From assembly GCF_026914265.1 (NCBI RefSeq), contig NC_069135.1, forward strand, positions 38,554,946-38,618,945: 64,000 nt of DNA, in the 5' to 3' direction. Position numbers and translations under genes: made by a program. Below the pieces are notes generated by a model that searched no databases, was not told the DNA's origin, and worked only from the letters and a program-made list of their open reading frames with translations. The stretch is from Mya arenaria (lineage: Eukaryota > Mollusca > Bivalvia > Myida > Myidae). Shown piece after piece: positions 35,305 to 46,099 of the stretch; within the stretch, counting starts at the first letter, position 1; each line of letters opens with the position of its first letter.

Positions 35305-37462
35305 TTAATTTAACTTGAAAACAAGAAGTGTGTCTTTCAATCCGCCAACAATCAGAGAGGAAATGCGGCTGCTGAAACATAAATCACGCGGTCCGTACAG
35401 TCCGTCTTCTTTCCTTGCAAGGGTGGCCAACTTCTTCTTCCCGTCTTTGTCAACCTGCATCACTGTGTCGGAGCATTGGCAGCAGACGAACACGTGTCCA
35501 GCAGGTGTCACGTGTACTCCTCTAGGTTGTTTCATGTCAGGGTCAGTGAGTAAGGAAAGCTTGTTGCCGTTGTTGTCTAGGGTGATCAGTTGGTGTTTAC
35601 TGAAGTTTGTGATGTAGATTGTCTCCCCGTCGTTACTGATGGCACATTTCCACACCGACCAAACCAAAGATATGTCCTCGTACAGCATCTTCACCTTCTG
35701 CCCCGACAACGTGTAGACGTACAGGGCGGTATCGGAGAATAAGTAAAGCTGGCCACCATGATGAGCAATGGCATGACATCCATGGGTGATGCTTAACTTC
35801 CTCGTAGTGACGAATTTCCCTTTCGTAGCATTAATGAAATAAAGTCCTCGAATATCAGCATTAACACTGTAAATACAAACGGCCACTTCATTTCCGTCAA
35901 TGTGGCACACGTAATATGGTTTCCCCGGGACATCACAGTGGTCGATCACCCTGTACTCCTTGTCCAGGAGCTTCACTTTACAATTGTTATTGTCTACTAT
36001 GACAAACTCTCCACTAGGCATTTCACATACGCCTTGGATATCACATCGACCTTTGTCATCACTCATCCTCACGTTGTACTCCTTGTACTCTGCAACACTG
36101 AAGACGTGGTTTGGATCGGAAAGGGGATCTTTTCGCTGTTTGGTCATAACAGTTTGCTCTTCAATCGTTCCAAAGGTCTGTATCGAAGATAAAAGTTCTT
36201 CGATAAGGTTATTGGCTTGAAATGTTACATTGTAACACTCAATGACTGATATGCCACGAAGATGATCGTTTGCTTGTGAAATCATATCCTGGCTCTTTCT
36301 GTACGCAATATATGATTTTGACTCGCTTGATTTTGATTTTGTTTGAACAGCGGCAATCATGTTTTGCAGTTCAATAGTCATTTTATCACAAGTTTCGATA
36401 TCTTTCTTTATATTTTTTTCAAGTTTAGCTATTATTCCGTCCACGTCCTGTAAAGTTGCCTTCTCAATCTTGTCAAGGATTTCGTTGATCTTTTTACGTA
36501 TGGTTTTTAATTTATCAGAAATGGCTGCCCGCGTCTTTTTTAGAGATGTCGTATTCTTCATTCTTGCTTCTTTCTTCAGCTCGAATTGCTTTTCAAGTTC
36601 AGCTATCTTCTTTGGAATTTGTTGAAACTCAATATTTATCTGAATACCTTTTGCTACATCTGGAATGGGATGGATTTTGGAGCATTGTCTGAAACAAAGA
36701 AGTTGTGAAACAGTTGTAATCAGATCTGCATAAACTGAATATGACCTTGCTTATGTGGGACAATGTTAAAGAAAATGATTAAAAATTTGACGCAATTACG
36801 TATAGATAAGTTACCGTTTTGTGTCTTAATGGCGCACTATATAGGTTGATGCAAACATGATTTTATTTTAGTTTTTAATGCATTATTATGGTTTATTCAT
36901 TTGACTTGATTGATCAAAACCAGAAGAAATATTTGTGTACAGATTCAGTGATTGGGGAATTTGTGGCCACGTAGCTATTAATTGAAATCACCTTTTGCAT
37001 GTTCAAAGACTTATCTTTTTGTAAAATGGACTTATTTATAAGCCTTTTTTGTTTTGATAATGAAAAGTCAAATAAGTAAAAAATAGTAATTGATAAAAAC
37101 AATAAAATAGTTTTGCATCAACCTATGTTATGCGCCTTTATATTGACGTTTTCTTCCTTCAAACCTGTGGTCCACGGCGACACACGAATAACAGCAAAGG
37201 CGCATAATATAGGTTGACGCGAAAAATGCATGATAATGTTTAACTCATCTTTTATTTAAACGATCGAAACCAAAAAGGCATATGAAGTGTATACGTATAA
37301 AAAATATCAATGATATTTTGTACTTTTAAAACTGGGTAATTTGTGGCCACGTAGCTTTAAAATGAATTATAAATGTATATAAAGACTGATATTTCTTTAA
37401 TATACACAAGTCGTAAGCTTTGTTTTGTTTAAAAGTCAAATGAGTTTAACTTTATAATGCAC

Positions 37463-37505
<43 letters not shown>

Positions 37506-37927
37506 CATTATAATAATAATAATAATAACTATTATTATTATTTGCATGAACCTATGTTGTGCACCTTAAACTTATATATATTTCTAACATACCTGTGGTC
37601 CACGGCGACGCACACAGGACAACACAACTGGTCATGGTCACCACATACCAGCTTCAGTGCCTCCCCGGGGTGCATCCCGCATCTCTCCAGGGCGTCCACA
37701 ACCCCTGGGGCTGCCTCCCATTTCTTCACGTCCTTCTGTCCGAGTACCGCGTGCTTCTGATATAATCCGTTATGTTTTGAAACACAGTTTTGGCAGTAAT
37801 ATTTTGTGCATTGAGTACAATAATGGTGAGCTTCGGTGTTAAATCCGTTCTCTTCACACGGAGAGCAGGAAAAATCATGAATGAAGTCACAGCCCCTCTG
37901 AATGGATGATTCAAACTTAGAAGCCAT
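35305..37927 (-). CDS. TRIM-like protein: two B-boxes, coiled coil, NHL-like propeller (no RING)
   Basis: Two minus-strand exons, 37927-37593 and 36688-35305, joined by a GTATGT...TTTCAG intron of 904 bp, encode 572 residues; the junction restores VDHRQCSKI. Residues 20-64 form a B-box 1-type finger (CSPCEENG, HHYCTQC, YYCQNCVSKH). Residues 83-118 form B-box 2 (CGMHPGEALKLVCGDHDQLC, CPVCVAVDHRQC, H118). A long Lys/Glu-rich coiled coil runs about 125-300. About 325-572 is a six-bladed NHL-like beta-propeller (GVCEMPSGEFVIVDNNNCKV, QPRGVHVTPAGHVFVCCQCS). There is no RING, so it matches the TRIM56/TRIM71-like RING-less B-box proteins expanded in bivalves. Such proteins act as cytosolic scaffolds or antiviral/developmental regulators in other animals; its own role is not shown here. 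The frame is intact. The start is the only ATG upstream of B-box 1. Intron and promoter DNA are duplicated. Confidence 0.87.
36830..37592 (-). repeat. tandemly duplicated intron segment of the TRIM-like gene
   Basis: Two copies of roughly 380-400 bp. Shared blocks: the CAACCTATGTTATGCGCC and AACCTATGTTGTGCACC edges, AATTTGTGGCCACGTAGCT at about 36958 and 37338, and a relic of the exon 1 end (CCGTGGACCACAG, complement near 37168-37182). The duplicated unit therefore spans the exon 1/intron border. The relic donor is GTTTGA instead of GTATGT. Confidence 0.75.
37468..37540. repeat. (AAT)n microsatellite in the TRIM intron
   Basis: Trinucleotide run within one of the duplicated intron halves. 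Confidence 0.92.
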
Positions 37928-38850
37928 TTTCGTTTTTGAGATTAAAAATGACTCACAAACTAGTTCACACAGTCAGTTTCTGTTTATTTGAAACAAGGAA
38001 GTTAATAATTTTGTACTCCGCTGATACGAAGAAAACCAATATTTCGATCAAATCTACACTGATATATATCACGATATCAAAATGATAAGCGTATTTAAAC
38101 CGTTCTCAATTCACAATCAGTTTTCAAATACAAAAATGTTTTAAATATGCCGTACTTTATTCCTGTGTTAACATTTCGAAATGTTATCGACTGTCAAGTG
38201 GGCCTTATCACACCTGGGTTTGCCGAGGACTACCGAGTTGTAACGATCGTCTATTCGGACCATACCGGAGATGGCCGAATAGTTGTAGGAAGTACTTTTT
38301 CCTGTATATTTTATAGCGAATTGGCCCATTTCCACGAATGATAACCATGAATTCTAGTGCTTCACGAACCCCAACACCATGTATGGAAAGAAATTGATGA
38401 TCCAAAATTATATTCCATTTTTTGTCTCTTGAGTTGAAAAAGATTCACGAACTAAATCAAAATATAGATGTTCATTCAGCCACGTTTGTGTATTTGGTTA
38501 CAAGGAAGTAATTGTTTTGTACTGAAACGAAGAAACCACAAATTTAGATCAATGTCACACTGACATATTACACAATATCCAAATGATAAGCGTTGTTACA
38601 ACCTTGCTTAATTAACACTATTGTTCTTCAAATCCAAACCACATTTTAATCATGCCGGGATTGTGTCCCGTATTAATTTCAATAGAAGTTCACGACTTCT
38701 GGTTTAGTAGGCCTTTCTACACTCGAAATGCACAACGAAATAAATATATCCCGAGCTTGCCGAAGACTGCCGAAATGACACGATTCGGAATACCTCGGTC
38801 ATTTTCCATCGAAATCAACCTCGGGTGTATGCCGGTACATCCATAGAAAA
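37928..38850 (-). repeat. duplicated upstream region of the TRIM-like gene
   Basis: 37940-38400 and 38410-38850 are diverged tandem copies about 480 bp apart. They share ACAAGGAAGT, TTTTGTACT, ACGAAGAAA, AAATGATAAGCGT and, later, TGCCG-start blocks. The region just upstream of the start codon thus exists twice; no TATA box could be assigned with confidence. Confidence 0.6.
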
Positions 38851-38918
38851 GTTGCTGTGTTTAATATGCATTTTGTTAGTTCAAATTGATTGCCGGGCGT
38901 TAAGTGTACCATGGCATT

Positions 38919-39200
38919 CAGGGGCGGATCCATGATTCGATATATGAGGGTGCGTAACTTAGGGGCATAACATTTTGACTTGCAATCCTCCCTCAGAACC
39001 GAAATTTATTTGGTTTAAAGTGTGAGCAGGGGTGTTTGAAAGTACTCTGCGATTTATTTTAACACTTTCCAGCCCGAATTGGTGCATTTTGAGCGTATTA
39101 CATTTTTTTTCTCTCCTTTATCGAAATTAAAAACTAAACTTGGACGATTTGAAGTGTGTGTGGGGGGGGGGAGGGTGGCTGAAGGGTGTTCAAAAATATT
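38919..39200 (+). repeat. single CAGGGGCGGATCCA terminus
   Basis: Begins CAGGGGCGGATCCATGATT, like the left end of the TIR element at 18603. No matching right end was found; a G homopolymer lies near 39170. Confidence 0.45.
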
Positions 39201-39384
39201 TCTAACAATGTAAACCGTCCATATTCATCCGAGGTTGTTTTCGATAGAAAATGGCCGGATGCACGAAAAATAACACTCAGTTGTAGCGGTTTCACGACTC
39301 CGAACATAACTATTTATGAAGAAATTTCCACGTGTGTACTTAACCTTAACAACTTAAGGTACTAATCCGACCCAAGTTTACCAA

Positions 39385-41230
39385 GTAAGTTCATGTATAC
39401 TAAGTAACATATACACCAAGTAATAAAATATGTACCAAGTAACCATATTGTACACCAAGTAATCTCAAGTACGACAAGTAACCTCAATTACACTCAGTAA
39501 CCTCATTTACTCCAAGTAACCTCAAATACACACAGTAACCTCATGGACATCAAGTAACCTCACTTACACCAAGCAACCTTATGTACACCAAGTAACCACA
39601 TGTACACCAAGTAACCTCATTTACACCAAGTAACCTCATATACACCAAGTTACCTCATGTACACCAAAAAACCTAATGTACACAAAGTAAACTAATGTAC
39701 ACACATTAACCTTATGTATACCAAGTAACGCCATGAACACCCAGTAACCTCATGCACACCCAGTAACGTCATGTACAACAAGTAACCTGATTCATACTTA
39801 GTGACCTCATGTACACCTAGTAGCCTCATGTACACGCAGTAACTTCATGTACTCCCAGTAACGTCATGAACACCAAGTAACCTCATGTACACCAAGTAAC
39901 CTCATCCACACCAAGTAACCTCATTTAAACCAAGTAACGTCATGTACACCCAGTAACTTCATGCACACCAAGTAACCTCATGTACACCCAGTAACCTTAT
40001 TTACACCAAGTAACCACATGCACACCAAACAACCTCATGTACACCAAGTAACCTTAATTATACCAAGTAACCTCATGTACACCCAGTAACACCATGTACA
40101 TCAAGTAACCTCATGTACATCAAGTAACCTCATGTACACCCAGTAACTTCATGTACATCAAGTAATCTCATGAACACCCAGTGACCTTATGTACTTCAGG
40201 TAACGTAATACACACCCGGTAACCTCATGTACACCCAGTAACCTCATGTACACCAAGTAACCTCGTGAACACCCAGTAACCTTAAATAAACCAAGTAACG
40301 TCATAAACAGCCAGTTACCTCATGTTCAGCCAGTTACCTCATGCACACCCAGTAACCTCATGTACACCCAGTAACCTCATGTACACCCAGTAACCTCATG
40401 TACACCAAGTAACCTCATTTACACCAAGTAACCTCATATACACCAAGTAACCTCATGACACCAAAAAACCTAATGTACACAAAGTAAACTAATGTACACA
40501 CATTAACCTTATGTACACCCAGTAACCGCATGTACACCAAGTAACCTCGTGAACACCCAGTAACCTTAAATAAACCAAGTAACGTCATGTACAGCCAGTT
40601 ACCTCATGTTCAGCCAGTTACCTCATGCACACCCAGTAACCTCATGTACACCCAGTAACCTCATGTACACCCAGTAACCTCATGTACACCAAGTAACCTC
40701 GTGAACACCAAGTTACCTTAAGTAAATCAAATAACGTCATGCACAACCGGTCACGTCATATACAGCCAGTTACCTCATGCACACCCAGTAACCTCATGTA
40801 CACCCAGTAACCTCATGCACACCCAGTAACCTCATGTACACCCAGTAACCTCATGTACACCCAGTATCCTCATGTACACCAAGTAACCGCATGTGCACCA
40901 AGTGACCTCATGTACACAAAGTAAACTAAAAGTAACGCCATGTACACCCAGAAACCTCATGCACACCCAGTAACGTCATGTACACCAAGTAACCTCATGT
41001 ACACCAAGTAACCGCATGTGCACCAAGTAGCCTCATGTACACCAAGTAACCGCATGTTCACCAAGTGACCTCATGTCCTACAAGCTACCTCATGTAGACA
41101 AAGTAATCTCATGTACAATTTCTAACCTTATGTGTTCTAAGTATTCCGTATACACACCAAGTTGCCTCATATACACCAAGTAACCGTATGTACGCCCCGA
41201 AACCTCAAGTACTGAAAGTTACCTCATACA
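39385..41230. repeat. 1.85 kb minisatellite, 19 bp unit (ACACCAAGTAACCTCATGT)
   Basis: About 95 units. ACACCAAGTAACC and ACACCCAGTAACC variants alternate in blocks. One block of roughly 300 bp (around 40240-40420 and 40540-40690) is nearly repeated, including the CAGCCAGTTACCTCATGTTC variant, so duplications larger than the unit have occurred. Confidence 0.95.
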
Positions 41231-41242
41231 CCCACTCACTTT

Positions 41243-41405
41243 ACTGAGTTGTGGCCTCAAGTTTTTAAGTTGTGGCCAAGAGTTACTTAGTCGTGGCCAA
41301 AGTTACTAAGTCGTGGGCTCAAGTTACTAAGATTTGGCCGCAAGCTACTTAGTCGTGGCCACAAGATACTAAGTTGTGGCCGCAAGTTACTAAGTTGAAG
41401 TTGTG
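41243..41405. repeat. short minisatellite (AAGTTACTAAGTCGTGGCC)
   Basis: About seven units of 19-24 bp adjoining the previous array but with a different unit. A faint AAGTTAC similarity to the neighbouring unit suggests a common origin. Confidence 0.75.
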
Positions 41406-41732
41406 TACGCAGCATCTTATTGTACTAAAACGAATAACTACATTATTATATGGATCCCCTGTCAATAATCTTAGTAATACCAATTCTAATTCTGAAGGAG
41501 GGCCGCAACCTAAAATGTTTGCCCTTATTTAATAACTTACACCCTCTGGATCACAAGCAATAATCCTGGATTTGCCACTGGGAGATACCTTTAAGCTATA
41601 CATGAATTAATATTACGAAGAAAGTTAGGTAAAATCTCAATCTCAAATCTATCAAATTTGACCATTATAATTACTTTTTTTCTGAAATATTGATATACAC
41701 CAGGTGCTTAGTTTGTAAAACGAGAGATATAA
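41406..41732. other. no gene recognised
   Basis: AT-rich sequence; no GST terminal exon was found here on the minus strand. Confidence 0.4.
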
Positions 41733-43474
41733 GGCCAGAGTTTTTTTATCTTTAGATTTACGGGAGATTTTTCAAAAAGTTGGGTAAGGAGGAGGAAATA
41801 AAAATAAAAATAAAATGCATAAAATGTCCCAAAGGAGAAATAAATAAAAATAAAACGGATTTTTCTCCGATTTTTTTTTGATTTTTTAAAACTTCTTATA
41901 TCATGAAGACAAAGCACACCTTATTTGTGTCAGCTATTTCATAGGCTGAAAAAAGGGTGATAGATCACCATAAAGTTTCAAAAGCATAATTAAAAGATCC
42001 TTTTAATGACTGAAAATATTGACCTCAACACTGTGAGTTCAAGCGCTCATTGAAATTAATTGTATATATTTGTTCGAATGCATCTATGCATATGAGGTGC
42101 AAATGTTATCAACCCATGGATTTTATGAAACATGTCAGTGTAATAAAGAAGTTTAAATGGCCAATTCTAACATTTTGCCCATAATATAAGCATATCCTTT
42201 CCATTGTGAAGTAATCAAACATTGAACACAGTTTCAGACACGGTATAATAAGGAGGTCAAATGTGTTTTTTCTGTCTTTAACGAAATAGCACCGTGACAA
42301 TTTACCGTGATGTGGTTTTTACATAGAAAATATAACCAAAAAAAAGTAGAAGCCCTGATGGAAATTCCTCTTCACTTCAAAGTTTGACAGGGCTTATGGA
42401 TACACAGACAGTCAAAATCTACATTTATGTACTTCACCAAAGAAAATTCGGGAGCATTCAGATAAATTTTACAAGTGTTATATGTTTAAAAAAAAACAGG
42501 TCTAAGAACTGATTTTAGAATCAGTCCTGAAAAATATCCTTCTAATTCCAGCTATGCCCGTTGGCAATAAGCAACGGATAAGTTTGACTTCTTGCACTGA
42601 CTGCCAGATATCTTGTGTTCAGATTTTTTCTCTTTTATCGGAAACACACACTATGTTATTATTACATCATTTTCAGTATTCTATAACGATTTAAATTCGA
42701 AATCATTATTAAACTAATTAACAACTACGAATATCACGATACCTTGTGTTTTTCTCTTCAAATATGTGATTGTGAAGCAGTGTGTTCAATGCTCCCCAGA
42801 GTCAAATTCAGAAAAAAATATCCATTTTGACTATGATGAACACGATATCATTTTGCAGTTTGTGTTTGTCAGAAGCTATACATTTTTGCGCTGTAATCCA
42901 ATTCATCCTTGTTAATATATGACGTGCGCCAACGACTTTTAATAGACAACACAACCCACGAATTTCTGTCTCCTTATTTTGACCGGAAGTTTCGCAATCA
43001 TTCCACGAAACGCGAACAACATACTGAATCTACAAAAAAAATCACAATAAACACGCTTTAAGTTCACCACGGTTTGATTTAAATAATGAAATATAAACAT
43101 CGGAACGTTTTTTGTAGAAAAACATTTCTATATAGCTGCAGAAATTGCGAGAAATAAGGGGTATGACAAAAAGTACTTTCACTTTTGACAGGACGTTGTT
43201 ATGGTAACGGGTACCTGTTCTGTTTCTCCGCGTATTTCCGACTGGTTTACGTGGTTTGTGCAGTAAAAAGACCGATAATGAATGACAATTGGTACACCAG
43301 TTGGTTCTGAGATATGGGTTATAGAACACTAATTTTATTTTGTTTTTAACATTGGAGCAACGTTCGTCGGAAAAAATAAAAATAAAACTACGAAAATGAA
43401 TTTTATTTTTATTTGGGTTTTGCAATATTTAGGTACGGGGCTCCCGTAAATCTAAAGATATAAAAACTCTGGCC
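41733..43474. mobile_element. 1.74 kb TIR element with TAA duplication (Harbinger-like ends)
   Basis: GGCCAGAGTTTTT, then ATCTTTAGATTTACGGGAG, at the left is mirrored at the right with one or two differences over about 34 bp. TAA lies directly outside both ends (41730-41732, 43475-43477). A 3 bp TAA/TTA duplication is characteristic of PIF/Harbinger elements. No transposase was recognised, so it appears non-autonomous. A 127-codon minus-strand open frame near the right end has no recognisable similarity. Confidence 0.72.
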
Positions 43475-43477
43475 TAA

Positions 43478-44199
43478 TACCGTTCGTGTTTGTAAACGTT
43501 CTGATACTTACTTGATTACATATTGCTACGCCCAATGTCATGTAGATCAAATCATGTACTTTAGTTGGTATTTCTAACATGGTATCGCTATAACAAAGGG
43601 CTGTAACTTATGAAATTGTTATTTGATTACATCATATCTAAAGTCTAGAGGATTTAAAAAAGGAAATACATGCAGAGAAACCTTTTTTATTTTTCATTTG
43701 TGTCATATAGTATAAACACCACTTTAAATTTAAATGCCAGAACATTCAAACGGTGCGAACTGTGATGTTATGGTAAACATGTTTGGCAATTTGAACAATG
43801 AGGAGTAGGAATATCTGGAATATGGCAATAATAAGATCAAATAATGCAAACAGACAACAAAAAAACGTAACTTATTATGTATCATTTTGTAGAATTCCGT
43901 ACATAAACTACAGAAACACTGTTTTGTGTGAAATGTTTTGTTTGAAAACTGTTTTATTTCAAGATAACAAACATAAGTAGAAGAATAAAACATAGACTAA
44001 CATATTATGCTGATATACGTAATTTGAATCACAACCCAATACATGTTGATAAAAATCAAAGTTCTGTAACAATGTTTTGAAATTGAATGAATTTACAGTT
44101 AATGTATTTCATATTGCAAGTCTTGTTTATATGTTTAAAAACATATGTGTACATGAATTAAAACACAAGAACTGTTTGAATTCCTTACATGTGTATCTT
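43478..44199. other. no gene recognised
   Basis: AT-rich sequence without supported features. Confidence 0.4.
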
Positions 44200-44410
44200 T
44201 TAACCATAAAAAGGAGAGAAAAAAATGAATCCCCAACTAGCAACTGATTGGTAGTTGAATATTCGCGAATAACCGACTGGAAATGGTCGAATATCCGACT
44301 GGCGAATATACGAATAAAAGTAAATTTAAACCGGTGTTTGTTACGAAGATAAATATGTATACATGGATAAACAAACATATGGCGTTTGATCTTTCAATAT
44401 GTAATCTTTA

Positions 44411-44489
<79 letters not shown>

Positions 44490-45060
44490 CCATAATCTGA
44501 ATCCCTAACTCCTGACTGGTTAGTAGTTGAATATTCGCGACTAATCGACTTGAAATGGTCGATTATCCGACTTGCGAATAAAACCAGTGTTTGTGACGTA
44601 GATATATATGTGTTCATGCCTAAACAAACATTTGGCGTTTTATTTTTTCCACATGTGACCTTTAAAACCATAGATATAGACATAATCAGAATCCCCAACT
44701 ACTGACTGGTAAGTAGTTAAATATTCGCGAAAATTGTCGAATATTAAACTGGCGAGTATACGAATAAAAGTGATTTAAAACTGTGTTTGGTACGACACGA
44801 CGATACATATGTATACATGAATAAAACACCAACAACTGTTTGATTTCTTAACATGTGTACCTTTTAACCATAAAAAAAGACAAACATCTTAATCCCCAAC
44901 TTTCAACTGGTTGGTAGTTGAATATTCGCGAATAATCGACTGGAAATAGTAGAGTTGCTTAATATCAACATCAACATCTAACTCTGATTTTTCGAATTCC
45001 CAACTGGCAACTAGCAAGTAGTTGAATATTCGAATCCCCAACTACCAACTACCTACCAAC
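44200..45060. repeat. diverged tandem repeat, units of about 190-270 bp
   Basis: Four to five units each start near AATCCCCAACT and contain TAGTTGAATATTCGCGAATA, CGACTGGAAATGGTCGAAT and GTGTTTGTTACGAAGAT. Start markers lie at about 44251, 44524, 44713, 44914 and 45013. An (AT)n tract at 44415-44488 sits between units one and two. Inner segments are near-palindromic (TATTCGCGAATA). Confidence 0.75.
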
Positions 45061-45399
45061 TTTACTGTCATACGGTCAAGACTGGTCCCTCTGTTTCATT
45101 AGAATACGATAAGACTGGGCTCCTTGTTTCTTTATTTTATACAAACACTTTTTTAAACTTGAATCACTACAGATCTTGTTCCGGTCTTTTCTGAAGGTAT
45201 TCCGGTATCCTTGAAATTGACGAAACCAATTTCCGGTTCCGGTCGAGAAGCGAATAGTTTTTCAGCATTGGCGCATCGGGTGGTGTAGAATGTGCTTCCG
45301 TATGTTCAATGTAGACGAACAGCATCAAGTCAGCAACTGTGAACTGTGAATGCCATAATGAATAGTGATAGAGAAATATATATTGTTGTTTAAAGATGC

Positions 45400-45760
45400 A
45401 GTCTTACTCTCAAATAAGGTTTGCCACAATTAATATAATTGTTTAAATTTTCCAAAAAGGATGAATAAATGTCGAAAACAATGGTAATTATGAATAATAC
45501 CGAGTTTAATTTGCAAAAAAGGTGCATAAAACACGGTATTTCTACCTTATGAGACGATAGTAGATCACTGTAAATCTTTTAATTTTCACCAATCATTTAA
45601 TGTTTTTGCGATTTCAGCTAGTAAATACACGGTTATACTCTTGTTATCAGTATTTAATATTTTCCATAAAGGCATTATTTAGTAAGCAGTTAAAGGTTTA
45701 TCAGTCAAAATTGATGCTTGTTTTACAATTGTATGTATTGGTTTTGTGTCACTTTAAGTA
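45400..45760 (+). repeat. dispersed repeat holding the empty MITE site
   Basis: Aligns with 11770-12400 across both sides of the MITE there. At 45622-45623 a single TA marks the unoccupied insertion site. Confidence 0.75.
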
Positions 45761-46099
45761 CCTTTAGTTTTAATTAATCTATTTTAACTCGATTATGACG
45801 AGAGCTGAAAACTTATGGAATCACTCTCGAGAGAGACGATGTCCAGGGTTGAAACTATGTCCCTCATAGCGTTAGTAGTTTTGACTTACATTGTTTTAAT
45901 TTAGCTCTATTATGCCGATAGCAGAAAGCTGATATAATTCATTCCCAATTTTGTGTTCTGTGTCGAACCCGGTACTGTGTCCTTTTTGTTAGGTCAAGAC
46001 CGTTCTTAGGCGCTATTCCCATCATTTATAGATATGGTTATTTTGATGCGTGTGGTGTATTTTTGAGATGTTTGTTTTCATGTATGTGTTGTTTATACT
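45761..46099. other. no gene recognised
   Basis: Two stretches with a TGTCxAACCCGGTACTGTGTC-like look may be decayed tRNA-derived repeats; not called. Confidence 0.3.

Noticed and set aside
35315-36220. Plus-strand open frames opposite the TRIM-like gene
   Set aside because: Antisense shadows of a clearly coding exon.
43042-43425. 127-codon minus-strand frame as a transposase
   Set aside because: No motif recognised; it overlaps the terminal region of the TAA-flanked TIR element and its composition looks random.
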